Notes: generated from the sequence alone by a model not told the origin. Positions 16,048 to 26,178 are shown, counted from the stretch's first letter. The stretch is 64,000 bases of DNA from JAHZKN01 sp965250205 (GCA_965250205.1 CBDFNK010000016.1:1-64000); one strand, 5' to 3'. Program-made: numbers and translations.

Positions 16048-17739
16048 CTAGGGGCCGGAATTACGCACGTTAGCCAGCGTTTCTTCTGGTGTGATGGCAT
16101 CAGGATCAATTAATAATTCAATTAAGGCGGGCTTGTTGCTCTCCAAGGCGTACTGAAACGCAGGAGCAAAGTCTTCCGTTTTTTTTACTTGTTGGCCGAA
16201 AGCGCCGAAGCTGTCCGCTAATTTTGCAAAATTTGGATTGGTCAACGTTGTCGCGATGACGCGGTCGGGAAAGCGCTGTTCTTGATGCATGCGGATCGTG
16301 CCAAGGATACCGTTGTTGGCCACAATGACGATGATATTCGCACCGTATTGTACTGCTGTCGCGAGTTCCTGCACCGTCATCATTAAGCAGCCATCGCCAG
16401 CAAAGGCAACGACGGTGCGTCTGGGTTTAGCGAGTTTGGCGGCAATGGCGGCGGGTAGGCCGTAGCCCATCGACCCTGCCGCTGGAGCCAGACACGTCCG
16501 GAACCCTTTGTAGCAAAAGTAGCGATGAACGAATTGGGCGTAGTTTCCAGCGCCATTGGTCACGATTGCAGTTTCGGGAAGCAGTTCGGAAAGCGTTTGC
16601 ACGACTTTCTCCAATTGCACGCGTCCCGGAGTTGGCTTTGGCTTGAGGCTTGTGGTGTAGGCTTGTCTCAGGTCTTTGCGCCATCGGGCCCAGCGGCTTT
16701 TTCTTGGTGCTCTCAGCTTTGCTATCGCTTTGAGAAATTTCTCAGGTGCACAGACAATGGGCTGGTCTGCCGTGATGGTTTTGGACAGGTCGTCAGCGCT
16801 TGGCATGATGTGAATAAGCGTTTGGTCAGGCTGCGGTGACTTGATCAACGTGTAGCCGCCGGTCGTGACATCGCCGAGATTAGCCCCAATCGCCAATACC
16901 AAATCTGCGTCACGCACGGCCGTTGCCAACGTGGGGTCAAGTGCAATGCCCATATGTCCGACATAACAGTGATGTCGATTGTCAATGAAATCCTGACAAC
17001 GAAACGCGGCAGCGACCGGAATGTTAAACCGCTCAGCAAATGCTTCGATGCGTTTCTGCGATTTTTTATTCCATGGTCCACCACCGACCAGGATCAGCGG
17101 TGCCTCAGCCGACTTCAACGCGTGGGCAACGTCTGTTATTTGCTTGTTTGTTGGTTTGCTCGATGATGGCTGCTGCGGCTTGATTGTCTCAGCACCGCAT
17201 AGCGAATTGAGGCAGTCCTCAGGCAGGCCAACGGCAACAGGTCCCGGTCGACCAGAGCGTGCTTGAAGAAATGCGCGAGCCAATACTTCGGGAATACGAT
17301 CTGGATCCCGCACCAGCGATACCGACTTTGTAAGCGCACTCATAATGTTTTCAAATTCGGATATTTGAAGATCACCACGATTTTCTACGTGGGTTTTTGG
17401 TAAACCAACGAGCAACACGAGTGGGCTGTGATCCTGGCGCGCCACGACAAGTCCGCTGATCGTATTGGCGAGCCCTGGTGCACGCGTCACAAAAACGACG
17501 CCGGGTCTTCCAGTTAGCTTGGCATGTGCTTCCGCCATCATTGCTGCCCCGCCTTCATTGCGGCAAACGATGGTTTGTATCTTGGGCTGATCGTAAAGTC
17601 CGTCGAGCGCTGAGATAAAGGTTTCACCCGGCACCGTGAAGATGCGGGCAATACCAAGCGCGGACAATTGTTCGGCCGCAACCGCGCCTCCGGTCCGGGG
17701 TTTAAGTTCTGTTTTTGACGTTTTCTTTTGCACAACCAT
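16048..17739 (-). CDS. thiamine diphosphate enzyme, acetolactate synthase-like
   Basis: A 563-residue ThDP enzyme with the three-domain order of the acetohydroxyacid synthase/pyruvate oxidase superfamily. It shows FTVPGETFISALDGLYD, the activating Glu in CRNEGGAAMMAEAHAKL, and the ThDP/Mg motif GDGCLMMTVQELATAV ending IVANN. The ATG at 17739 starts a few residues before the conserved N-terminal domain; the longer frame begins with low-complexity sequence. No small regulatory subunit (ilvH) is adjacent, so it is probably a catabolic or decarboxylase-type member rather than the biosynthetic enzyme. Confidence 0.9.
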   Translation of the reverse strand: MVVQKKTSKTELKPRTGGAVAAEQLSALGIARIFTVPGETFISALDGLYDQPKIQTIVCRNEGGAAMMAEAHAKLTGRPGVVFVTRAPGLANTISGLVVARQDHSPLVLLVGLPKTHVENRGDLQISEFENIMSALTKSVSLVRDPDRIPEVLARAFLQARSGRPGPVAVGLPEDCLNSLCGAETIKPQQPSSSKPTNKQITDVAHALKSAEAPLILVGGGPWNKKSQKRIEAFAERFNIPVAAAFRCQDFIDNRHHCYVGHMGIALDPTLATAVRDADLVLAIGANLGDVTTGGYTLIKSPQPDQTLIHIMPSADDLSKTITADQPIVCAPEKFLKAIAKLRAPRKSRWARWRKDLRQAYTTSLKPKPTPGRVQLEKVVQTLSELLPETAIVTNGAGNYAQFVHRYFCYKGFRTCLAPAAGSMGYGLPAAIAAKLAKPRRTVVAFAGDGCLMMTVQELATAVQYGANIIVIVANNGILGTIRMHQEQRFPDRVIATTLTNPNFAKLADSFGAFGQQVKKTEDFAPAFQYALESNKPALIELLIDPDAITPEETLANVRNSGP

Positions 17740-18013
17740 TCTCAGAGATACGAAAGAGGCAGGCCGGACTTGGTCTGCCAGATGAGTTAGCCAGACCAAG
17801 TCAGCCAGTCTTGATTGACCAGCTGCGGCCAACCCCTGCCGGATATACAACCTTTGCCAAGCATTGTTCTAGGTCATGTCGTCTGGGTGCGTGATTGTCA
17901 CGGGGCATCTGGCGGCAAGGTGAACGCCAGTCATTGCAGTCTGTGGGCGTGTTTTAGGGGATGACTAGGCCAAAGGGGTACAGCCAGGTCGGGTTGTTCG
18001 CTTATTCTCACGC

Positions 18014-20008
18014 ATGATTCGGCTGCCGCGACAGCGTTGGCCCATAGGGCGTGCTGTTGAAGCAGAAGGTATAGGGCGCACTTCAGTTTTGGTGATAACG
18101 GACAACACTCAGCACTTCAGAGGCAACGCTGTCACATTAGATGACCGCGCATTCGCATTCGTGCTCGTGCGCGCGATTGTGCTGTTAGCCTCTATGGGTT
18201 TGGTCCTGGGATCTGCCGTACAATGCCAAGCTGAAACGCGGCGCGCCCTTGTCATGGGCAATGCAGATTATAAGACAGCACCGCTATCGAACCCGGCCAA
18301 TGATGCACGCCTGATGGCCAAAGTTCTAAAAACCGTCGGCTTTGACGTCACCACTGTGATCAATGCCAATCAAAGTCAAATGCGGCGTGCCATTGTCACG
18401 TTTGGCCGACAGCTTGCCAAAGGCGATAGCGTCGGTTTGGTCTACTATGCGGGTCATGGCGTTCAGGTCGCCGGAGAAAACTATCTCATTCCACTTGGCG
18501 CGGACATTAAGCGCGATGATGAGGTTGCACTCGCCAGTATCAATCTGACCGACCTGTTGCGCACCATGGCGCACGCTAAGAGCCGATTGAATATCGCCAT
18601 TCTTGATGCGTGTCGCGACAATCCATTTTCAAGCGCAACGCGCGGGCTTGCGACGCGTGGTCTTGCTCCTGTCGAAGCGCCGAGCGGGACACTGATTGCT
18701 TACGCCACGGCGCCAGGAAAAGTGGCCTATGATGGTGTTGGCAAGAACAGCCCCTATAGTGCAGCACTCGGTGCCGCCATTCCAACCGTCGGTGTGCCCA
18801 TAGAAGAGGTGTTTCGCCAGACCCGTCGTAACGTGCTTGCTGCAACGCGTGGCAAACAAACGCCGTGGGAACATTCCTCTCTAACCGGTGCGTTTTATTT
18901 TGATGCCAAGTCAGCAGATCCTGATGCCTCGGCACGGCGTGATCGTGATGATACGCTGAGCAAAGATCAACGGCTGGCCGAGTTGGCCGCTTGGGATGCG
19001 ATTAAAGACAGCCAACGCGCCGGCGATTTTCGCAAACATATGAAGCGCTATCCAGACGGGCTGTTTGTCGAACTTGCGGCCCTGAGAGCAGAACGGTTTA
19101 AATCCAAGTTCTCACCTTGGACATGGATTATCACGGGCAGCACCGGGCGCACGACATCCAAAAGCGCGTCTGAGCTTTACGAACAGGCGCTGAAGTTGGA
19201 GTCTGCCGCGACCGATGGGTCAACCAGAACGGAAAACCTAAAGACAGCATTCTCGCTGTACAAACAGGCCGCCGAATTAGGCCTAACCGCCGCTATGGTT
19301 CAATTGGCGCGGTCTTATGACAAAGGCCTTGGCACAGATCAAAATATGCAACAGGCCGCACATTGGTACACGCGTGCAAGTAATGAGGGCAACGTTAAGG
19401 CCATGAGTGCCCTTGGCACCATGTATGAGTTTGGTGAAGGTAAGGACAAAAGTTTGCTTGAGGCTTTGCGTCTCTACCGACTGGCTGCCGATGCCGGTGA
19501 AGCACATGCGATGACCAGCCTTGGCTTTTTATTTGCTGAAGGCAAGGGCGTTGCCAAAAATTCAAAACGCGCCAAGTTCTGGTATGGTAAGGCAGCGACG
19601 GCTGGCAATACGCGGGCAATGTTTAACCTCGCCTTGCTGCAGTTGAAGGAAAAGCGCAATCGCAGGGCGTGGCGCAGTGCTGTTTCTTGGCTCCAAAAGG
19701 CTTCTGATAGCGGTCATACCGGTGCCAAGCGTGAGCTGGCCGTTCTCTATGATGAGGGTTCTCGGGTGCGGCGCAATTCGCGTCTTTCTGCTCGATATCT
19801 ACTTGAGGCTTTTGCAGCAGGTTCTGACCGCGCAGCGTTCGATATTCGCGTGCGCCCAGACACGTGGAGTTATTGGACCCGTCGGCAGATCCAAAAACGG
19901 TTGAGGCGGCTAGGGTTTTACGATGGCCACTCACATGGGTTTTTCGATGCCCGCACTAAGGTCGCTTTGGAAGCGTTTGTTGGCGGCGCAAAAAAGTCTG
20001 GTTCGTGA
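18014..20008 (+). CDS. caspase-domain (C14) protein with Sel1 repeats and PG-binding-like tail
   Basis: After a hydrophobic export segment (about residues 49-72) comes a caspase-like p20 domain: RRALVMGNADYK, catalytic His in VYYAGHGVQ (near 145) and catalytic Cys in ILDACRDNPF (near 200). A linker is followed by about five Sel1/TPR-like repeats (390-590; for example AAHWYTRASNEGNVKAMSAL) and a C-terminal segment WTRRQIQKRLRRLGFYDGHS resembling a peptidoglycan-binding repeat. This points to a periplasmic ortho-/metacaspase-like peptidase near the cell wall. The ATG at 18014 lacks a clear ribosome site; a later GTG just before the signal helix is possible. Confidence 0.88.
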   Translation: MIRLPRQRWPIGRAVEAEGIGRTSVLVITDNTQHFRGNAVTLDDRAFAFVLVRAIVLLASMGLVLGSAVQCQAETRRALVMGNADYKTAPLSNPANDARLMAKVLKTVGFDVTTVINANQSQMRRAIVTFGRQLAKGDSVGLVYYAGHGVQVAGENYLIPLGADIKRDDEVALASINLTDLLRTMAHAKSRLNIAILDACRDNPFSSATRGLATRGLAPVEAPSGTLIAYATAPGKVAYDGVGKNSPYSAALGAAIPTVGVPIEEVFRQTRRNVLAATRGKQTPWEHSSLTGAFYFDAKSADPDASARRDRDDTLSKDQRLAELAAWDAIKDSQRAGDFRKHMKRYPDGLFVELAALRAERFKSKFSPWTWIITGSTGRTTSKSASELYEQALKLESAATDGSTRTENLKTAFSLYKQAAELGLTAAMVQLARSYDKGLGTDQNMQQAAHWYTRASNEGNVKAMSALGTMYEFGEGKDKSLLEALRLYRLAADAGEAHAMTSLGFLFAEGKGVAKNSKRAKFWYGKAATAGNTRAMFNLALLQLKEKRNRRAWRSAVSWLQKASDSGHTGAKRELAVLYDEGSRVRRNSRLSARYLLEAFAAGSDRAAFDIRVRPDTWSYWTRRQIQKRLRRLGFYDGHSHGFFDARTKVALEAFVGGAKKSGS

Positions 20009-20038
20009 GCGCTGCGCCTGGTCCAAAGGCCCGTCGAG

Positions 20039-21115
20039 CTAACGCATCATCATTTTGAGCGCAACGATCGCGCCTGCAATGATTGCGGTCACCGACACGA
20101 GTGAGCCAAGGGATAACGTCGACAACCCGCTGACGCCCTGACCAATGGTACAACCGAGCGCAAACACACCGCCTATCCCCATTAGGCTCGCGCCGATCAT
20201 ATGGCGGACAGTGTCATCGACATCCACAAAGGTCTGCAATTGAAAGCGGCCACTGGTTTTGGCGCCGATAAAGCTACCTATAAGAGTGCCAAATACGGTT
20301 GCGGCTGCAAAACCTGGAAGGCCAATGGCGGTTGCGCGTTCAAACCAATCAAGGGCACTACCTAAAGGGGCAACAAATGACAGGCCTTCGATTGCCACAG
20401 GTCGGTCCGCAAACTCATCTTGGGCCAACCCAGTAAGAGCCCACGCGGCGATGACGGCGAGGCCAACTCCGGCACCTGATATGATGTGGCGCGGTGATGC
20501 GCGAAACGTCTTGTCGGAAAAGACAAAGATTACCATTGCGAGCGCCACGCAGCCAACGACACTGAGCCGTATCGTCGTCGCCGGTGCCGTGCTTGCAGCG
20601 GCAATGATGTCGCCCAGGCGTTGGCTGGGACTGCCAAGTGATGTCGTATTAAGCGCTGTTGCTTCGCTCACGTTGACGCGCATCTGGCCAAAGGCACCGG
20701 CAATAGCGGCAAAGGCGAAACTTGCAATCACCAACAAGATCAGTAGGGCGCGTAGATCGCCACTTCCCGCGCGGACTAGATTGCGACTGGCACATCCCCC
20801 CGCCAACACCATGCCAATGCCAAACACAAAGCCGCCAGCAACAGCGCCCAGCCAGTTGATGCGTGATCCCAGATACCGTGTGCGGTCGAGGTCAACGATG
20901 CCCTGCGCTTCAAGCAGCTGAGCGCCGACAAGTGCCACAGCAGCAGCAAGTACCCACGAGCGAAAGCGTCGCCAGTCGCCAAACATTACGATGTCAGAAA
21001 CACTACCCATGGCGCAGAACTGGGTGCGTTGCAAAAGAAAGCCAAAGCCGAACCCGATTGCGAGCCCGCCAACAAGCAAACTCAGCGCTGGGTTGGATTG
21101 GATGAGGGTGTGCAT
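20039..21115 (-). CDS. YeeE/YedE-family membrane transporter
   Basis: A 358-residue polytopic protein (about nine helices) with the two family signatures: GMVLAGGCASRNLVRAGSGDLRAL-like in the first half (GGCASRNLVR) and VFALGCTIGQGVSGLSTL in the second. YeeE/YedE proteins import thiosulfate or related sulfur/selenium compounds, using conserved Cys in these loops. TusA-type partners are often linked; here a TusA gene lies about 18 kb away. The gene is monocistronic by spacing. Confidence 0.9.
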   Translation of the reverse strand: MHTLIQSNPALSLLVGGLAIGFGFGFLLQRTQFCAMGSVSDIVMFGDWRRFRSWVLAAAVALVGAQLLEAQGIVDLDRTRYLGSRINWLGAVAGGFVFGIGMVLAGGCASRNLVRAGSGDLRALLILLVIASFAFAAIAGAFGQMRVNVSEATALNTTSLGSPSQRLGDIIAAASTAPATTIRLSVVGCVALAMVIFVFSDKTFRASPRHIISGAGVGLAVIAAWALTGLAQDEFADRPVAIEGLSFVAPLGSALDWFERATAIGLPGFAAATVFGTLIGSFIGAKTSGRFQLQTFVDVDDTVRHMIGASLMGIGGVFALGCTIGQGVSGLSTLSLGSLVSVTAIIAGAIVALKMMMR

Positions 21116-21363
21116 GGTGTTGGATCTCTCGACATTATGAAAGGTCGCTGTGGTAGGTCACCACCACATTGGCGAACCAAGTCACTTTGTGACCGTTGCT
21201 ATGTTAGATCCTGTAGGCTGACAAGCCTCGTGTTGGTCGAATAAAGCGCGTCGTTTGTGCCCAGCCTATTTTAAAAGAAAAAAAGCATAAAACATTGTGC
21301 AAACACAGAAAACACAAGATTTAAACGACTCTCGTTCGCATTTTCTTTGTTGCCTACTGGCGC

Positions 21364-21897
21364 TTACTCAGGATGAGCACGGCGCAGGCGATGGATGAGG
21401 CGCGCAATGCCAACGGGGCGCAACAGCAACCACAGGCCTGCAACGAGTGACACAACACCGGAGGTAACTTGACCTGTATAACCTGTATTCCAGAAAGAAG
21501 GTGTTTGGCTCAAGCCTTGGCCATAGCTTTGCGTCATGTAGACGGCCCAGAAACTCGCAAGTGACGCCAACGCCTTGATGCCATCGACAAGAAAATAGAG
21601 ACCCGCCGCAATGATGATCAGATGTGTCAGTGCGTCGGCTGGAATGTCATCTTGGTTTAGTGTTTTCGGTGGCGCGGCGGGTACTAAATTGCCTGCAATG
21701 CGTGATGGGAAAAGTAGAAACAAAACACCAGCGGTCAGCCACATTACGTGAAACGTCAAAAAGGCCACAAAGCCTGGCTGACCTGCAATGTTGGTGGCAC
21801 CCGCCATTGCCAACCCGACAACCGTTTCAATTGATTTCAAAATCAAAACGAGGCCGGTAATCCTGATCAGGACTGCTGCAAGGTGATAAACATTCAT
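21364..21897 (-). CDS. hypothetical membrane protein, 177 aa
   Basis: Four hydrophobic helices (about residues 8-30, 43-66, 90-112, 143-162) and no recognised domain. It follows the L,D-transpeptidase gene on the same strand with a 48-bp gap (stop at 21946, start at 21897), so the two may be cotranscribed. Function unknown. Confidence 0.7.
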   Translation of the reverse strand: MNVYHLAAVLIRITGLVLILKSIETVVGLAMAGATNIAGQPGFVAFLTFHVMWLTAGVLFLLFPSRIAGNLVPAAPPKTLNQDDIPADALTHLIIIAAGLYFLVDGIKALASLASFWAVYMTQSYGQGLSQTPSFWNTGYTGQVTSGVVSLVAGLWLLLRPVGIARLIHRLRRAHPE

Positions 21898-21945
21898 GGG
21901 GAGGGGTGTTCCGAATGAGAATTCGAATGAGGCTAGGCCGTTGTC

Positions 21946-23808
21946 TTAAAAGAAGTCGCCGCTAAAGGCACGCTTGATGTAGTCGATAGGTCGTGTGCCA
22001 CGTTTTCTTGCGCGCGCAGCATGGGCTTTGCCGCGGCCGCGGCCTGCAATGGGTTGGGGCGGTGCCAAATGATTGCGTCCTTTGGCAATGCGCGACCATC
22101 GTCCCGCAAGTGCTTGGCGCACGCGTTTTTCATGGCCATAGATATCTGAGAACGTCTTTACCTTGCCATTTTCATCAGCCCACGCCGTGAAGTAGGCGAG
22201 GTGAATGGGAACGCGTGTTTCCATTTTGACGGCATTGCGGTGGGGTCCGGTTGCAATCAAGTCATTGACGTGGTCTCGATCCCAGCCTTTTTCTTCCCGG
22301 AGCAAAATTTCCGCCATTCTAACAGGGTTACGCAGGCGCAAACAGCCGTGCGAGAATGTGCGCCGCTTTGAGCGGAACATGTTTTTGTCCTGCGTGTCGT
22401 GAATGTAAATCGTGTGCTGGGACGGGAAGGAGAACTTTACCTTGCCCATGACGCTGTAGCGCCCTGAGGGCTGCACAACCTCATAGTTGCGAATGTCCTC
22501 TTTATACCAGTTTTTGCGTCGCCAATTGACGGGCTTGCCGTCTTTGGTTTCCATTTTTAGACCGTGCTGACGCATCAAGCCGCCACCGCGCTTTAGGCTT
22601 GGCCAAAGCTCGCGCACTTTAATTGACTCTGGAACGCGCCACATTGGTTTAAGTACAATGTGTTTGAGCGTGCGTGTAAAGATTGAGGATTGCTTGGAGA
22701 CCTGGCCAACAACAACGCGTTCACGGAACAGCGTCTCGCCGTTTTTTTTGAGTGTCAGCATGAATTCTGGAATATTGGCCAACACATGCAAATCGCCTAG
22801 GTCTTCCCACATCCAGCGCCACATCTCCATGTTTGCCACCAGCGTCTTGGCCGACCCCTTGGCGCGTTTGTTCAGCGCATTGGCGGTATCATAGTCAACG
22901 CTGCCATCGGCGGGTGTTATTCCGGCGTGTTCCTGAAAGGCGCGGACGGCGGCTTCAAGTTCTGCATCGAACAAGTTGGCATCTTTCGGGTTGTTTGGTG
23001 ATTTAACGCCAAGGCGTCTGCGCAGTTTTGCAACGCGCTTGTCGGATTGACCCTTCTCCAGGGTTTTGGAAGACTTGAACCGTATTCGGGTTTGGTTGGG
23101 CGCACGCACACTTAAATAGGCGAGACGCAGTCTTTGGAATTGTTCATGGTGGGGATGCAAGGTCGTGAGCTGGTGAGCTGGATCTTGTGCGGCTGCCAAA
23201 CCGTTCAACACATCTGCAGGTGGAAGTAATTGTGGTGATCGGTTGAGATGTGAGTTGAGCATTTTTGACGGAGACATGATGCGACCACCTCGGGCGTGGC
23301 GGGCATAAAGAAGCGCAGCGCGTGACAGCTTGACTTCGAGTGCAGCTTGCTCAGCCTCGGTCAGAGGTGATTTTGTTGGCCGTAGGCTCGGCAACGCAAA
23401 TGCTTTGGGATCCAGGCCCCAGGCGGCCCCATTTTTAATCTCTGCGACGAGGATATGGGCATTAGCATTCAATCCGCTGTCCGTCGTCCACAACAGGTCA
23501 CCTGTACGCGTGCCGTAAAAAGCCTTTAACGCCGCTTCGTCTGCAGCGTCTTCATCTGTTGTGCCTTGAGGCGTTGCGTCGAGCACCTGACTGACCGCGA
23601 TAACGATAGGGGAGGGGGATGGATCAATCGCACCCGTTATGATTTGGCGCGTCGTGTTCTCACCTGTCCCGTTTTCAATTGTGTCGTCACCGTCCGACGC
23701 CGGTCCCTGCACAACCGGCCAGGAGAAACCGTGCTCGGTTTGTGCGCGTACAGTTTCAGCACCGCTAACGGCCACTATCAGCAGCATGACAAAAATAGAG
23801 TGCTTCAT
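21946..23808 (-). CDS. L,D-transpeptidase (YcbB/LdtD-like)
   Basis: A 620-residue periplasmic enzyme that forms 3-3 peptidoglycan cross-links. The ATG at 23808 follows GGAGAC and begins a clean signal peptide (MKHSIFVMLLIVAVSGAETV). Next are the YcbB-type scaffold domain, a peptidoglycan-binding domain (VRAFQEHAGITPADGSVDY) and the YkuD catalytic domain with HDTQDKNMF and the nucleophile motif FSHGCLRLRNP (Cys near residue 487). The C-terminal ~60 residues are very basic (GRGRGKAHAARARKRG), which could help wall binding. Confidence 0.94.
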   Translation of the reverse strand: MKHSIFVMLLIVAVSGAETVRAQTEHGFSWPVVQGPASDGDDTIENGTGENTTRQIITGAIDPSPSPIVIAVSQVLDATPQGTTDEDAADEAALKAFYGTRTGDLLWTTDSGLNANAHILVAEIKNGAAWGLDPKAFALPSLRPTKSPLTEAEQAALEVKLSRAALLYARHARGGRIMSPSKMLNSHLNRSPQLLPPADVLNGLAAAQDPAHQLTTLHPHHEQFQRLRLAYLSVRAPNQTRIRFKSSKTLEKGQSDKRVAKLRRRLGVKSPNNPKDANLFDAELEAAVRAFQEHAGITPADGSVDYDTANALNKRAKGSAKTLVANMEMWRWMWEDLGDLHVLANIPEFMLTLKKNGETLFRERVVVGQVSKQSSIFTRTLKHIVLKPMWRVPESIKVRELWPSLKRGGGLMRQHGLKMETKDGKPVNWRRKNWYKEDIRNYEVVQPSGRYSVMGKVKFSFPSQHTIYIHDTQDKNMFRSKRRTFSHGCLRLRNPVRMAEILLREEKGWDRDHVNDLIATGPHRNAVKMETRVPIHLAYFTAWADENGKVKTFSDIYGHEKRVRQALAGRWSRIAKGRNHLAPPQPIAGRGRGKAHAARARKRGTRPIDYIKRAFSGDFF

Positions 23809-24158
23809 AGAGTGTCTCCGTCCCACGTCCTGCCGCACCGGTATGCGCGGAGTGTGGCATGCATCTTCTAGGCCCTGTTTTCGCGTGATTCGTCATATGG
23901 GTGTGGGGTCTTTCCCCAACTCAAATAGGCCTGTGGTCAGAGCCTAATGCTCGGGAATGAGTCAAGAACCTGCCCAAAACGTGTATGAGGTCACCATGGG
24001 TATGAGTGGGGCACCCGTTGCTATTAGCACGTAGACGTGTCCGAATTTGAACAGAAGACCAAGGTGAGGGCGGTACCCACCATGTGGTATTTCAGCTGGA
24101 TGTGGCATTTTTACTAGTCTCAGGGTGCCAGGCTAGGGCTATAGATGTTGTCCTCGGC
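23809..24158. other. 350-bp divergent intergenic region
   Basis: Separates the leftward L,D-transpeptidase from the rightward DUF2946-like gene, so it must hold two divergent promoters. I see no clear hairpin terminator, riboswitch-like structure or small gene in it. Confidence 0.5.
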
Positions 24159-24608
24159 ATGGAGGTTTTTGTAGACGTGCGATGGTTTCGTCGACAGCGT
24201 AGATATGTGTCCGTGATTGCTTTGAGCTTAGTGCTCAAATTGATCATTGTGGGACTACATGTGCCAATGGCCGTAGCAGCGGTAGGTGTCGGCATAGATG
24301 GTGATGCGAACGCTGCGTCAACCCAGGCACCAAGCTTTACGCAATTCATTATTTGCACGCCGCGCGGTGTTAAAACGCTCACACTTGATGAGAATGGCGC
24401 GCCGATTGATGTGCCGAACGCACCACAAGCCACAACGGATTGTGGCTTGTGTTCCGTGTTACATGCCGGGCTTGCTGCCCTTGCACCTGAAGCGGTGTCC
24501 GTCGCCTCACCGTACAATACGTCACCAGCTTTGCTTGCTGCCCATGAAGCGCCCTGCACCCCAAGCGCGCCACGATTGGCGCTGGGACACGATCCTCCTC
24601 GTCTTTGA
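24159..24608 (+). CDS. DUF2946-like secreted/membrane protein
   Basis: From the ATG at 24159 the protein is 149 residues: a basic start, a hydrophobic segment (VSVIALSLVLKLIIVGLHV), then FIICTPRGV and DCGLCSVLHAG. The ICTP...C-x-x-C arrangement is the DUF2946 pattern, whose members are often near copper or other metal handling genes. It lies 110 bp upstream of the His-rich outer-membrane-like gene, which supports a metal-related unit. Both the start and the family call are tentative. Confidence 0.65.
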   Translation: MEVFVDVRWFRRQRRYVSVIALSLVLKLIIVGLHVPMAVAAVGVGIDGDANAASTQAPSFTQFIICTPRGVKTLTLDENGAPIDVPNAPQATTDCGLCSVLHAGLAALAPEAVSVASPYNTSPALLAAHEAPCTPSAPRLALGHDPPRL

Positions 24609-24717
24609 TTGCACTCAAAATCGTAGATCTTTGACAAACCCATTTCCTGTGGCCGCATCACGCGCTTCGAAATGTGTTCGTTAAGGTCCAAAATTGCAAT
24701 CACCAAGGCTTGGAGCC

Positions 24718-26085
24718 ATGACCCCAATGAATATTCGCCGCTTCGCCCAACATTTAGTTGCGCTCAGACCAAGCCGCATAGTGTCCACATTCGGACCTGC
24801 TGCAATTGGCCTTTGCGCCGGTACATTTTTCTCAACCACATCACTCACGGCTGGCGAACACGATCACCACGCCCATCATAAAGATCACAGCGCACATCAG
24901 GCCGCCACGACAGGTAAAGCGCCAGCACCAGAGACAACGCAGGACGAGCACGAAAAGCATGAACCTGATCACGGTCAAAAGGTGCCTGACATGGACCATT
25001 CTGGTAGTCACCACAGTGCATCGCATCATGACGGGGCTCACGACGATGGTGCCCATGGCGATGGGGTTGGCGAGGGACATCACGATCACACCCGCCATGC
25101 CAGAGCCCCGATTGGTGTGATGGGTGATCACATTCATCCCAAAGGTCAGTTCATGATGTCATATCGCTTTATGCGTATGCACATGGAAGGCAGTCGCATT
25201 GGCACGCGAAATGTTTCACCACAAACCATTGTTACGACAGTGCCAAACCGCTTTTTGGGACAGCCTATGCAGCCGCCAACGCTTCGGGTTGTGCCAACAA
25301 AAATGACCACGGATATGCATATGTTTGGCGCGATGTATGCGCCAACCAATAATCTAACCCTTATGGGAATGGTGAACTACATCGAAAAGGAGATGGATCA
25401 CCTGACATTCATGGGGCGAGCAGGGACTGCAATTCGCGGTGGATTCACAACACGGTCAGAAGGTTTTGGTGATGTGAAGCTAACCGGTCTGTACAGGCTT
25501 TATGATGATCCCGTTCACCATCTGCATCTCAATCTTGGTCTCAGCATTCCAACTGGCGACATCACTAAGCGGGATACCGTTTTAGCGCCAACAGGTATGC
25601 GTCCCAATTTGCGTTTGCCCTATGCCATGCAATTGGGCACCGGCACATTCGATTTGTTGCCAGGGCTGACGTATGCTGGGAGTGTTGGTGATGTGTCATG
25701 GGGTGCACAGTATCGCGCCGAGATTCGCCTCGAAGATGAAAACAATGAGGGCTATGCGTGGGGCGATAAGCATGCGGTTACGGCTTGGGTGGCCTACCAA
25801 TGGGCACCATGGATCTCAACCTCGCTGCGACTGGATGCCATGACACAAGACAGTATTGACGGGTTCGACGCCAACATCGTTGCGCCCGTGCAAACGGCTG
25901 ATCCAGACAACTATGGTGGCGAGCGCGTTGATGCATTCATCGGCGTCACGCTGTCTGGCCAGTCAGGTGCCTTTAAAGGACATCGCCTAGCGTTGGAAGT
26001 GGGCACGCCGATCTTTCAGGATCTCAACGGCCCGCAATTGGAAACCGACTGGACGGTGACACTGGGTTGGCAAAAGCTGTTTTAG
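24718..26085 (+). CDS. His-rich outer-membrane beta-barrel-like protein (metal-linked)
   Basis: A 455-residue protein. After a signal-like N-terminus (about 1-42) comes a ~90-residue stretch crowded with His and Asp (for example EHDHHAHHKDHSAHQ and HHSASHHDGAHDDGAHGDG), then a beta-rich region of about 320 residues ending in ...WTVTLGWQKLF, whose terminal Phe is typical of outer-membrane barrels. The beta-rich part resembles the phenol_MetA_deg/transporter group. The His tract probably chelates Cu, Zn or Ni at the surface or in the periplasm. Start may be 24718 or 24727. A strong terminator follows. Confidence 0.75.
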   Translation: MTPMNIRRFAQHLVALRPSRIVSTFGPAAIGLCAGTFFSTTSLTAGEHDHHAHHKDHSAHQAATTGKAPAPETTQDEHEKHEPDHGQKVPDMDHSGSHHSASHHDGAHDDGAHGDGVGEGHHDHTRHARAPIGVMGDHIHPKGQFMMSYRFMRMHMEGSRIGTRNVSPQTIVTTVPNRFLGQPMQPPTLRVVPTKMTTDMHMFGAMYAPTNNLTLMGMVNYIEKEMDHLTFMGRAGTAIRGGFTTRSEGFGDVKLTGLYRLYDDPVHHLHLNLGLSIPTGDITKRDTVLAPTGMRPNLRLPYAMQLGTGTFDLLPGLTYAGSVGDVSWGAQYRAEIRLEDENNEGYAWGDKHAVTAWVAYQWAPWISTSLRLDAMTQDSIDGFDANIVAPVQTADPDNYGGERVDAFIGVTLSGQSGAFKGHRLALEVGTPIFQDLNGPQLETDWTVTLGWQKLF

Positions 26086-26109
26086 GATCAGGCTTTCATG
26101 CCGAGCAAA

Positions 26110-26138
26110 AAAAGGCGGTGCTGATTGCACCGCCTTTT
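26110..26138 (+). terminator. intrinsic terminator after His-rich gene
   Basis: AAAAGGCGGTGC, loop TGATT, then GCACCGCCTTTT: a perfect 12-bp stem ending in T, 24 bp after the stop of the His-rich protein gene. Confidence 0.9.
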
Positions 26139-26178
26139 GTATTCTGATGACTTGTCATTGCGTCGCTGTGCGATCCAC

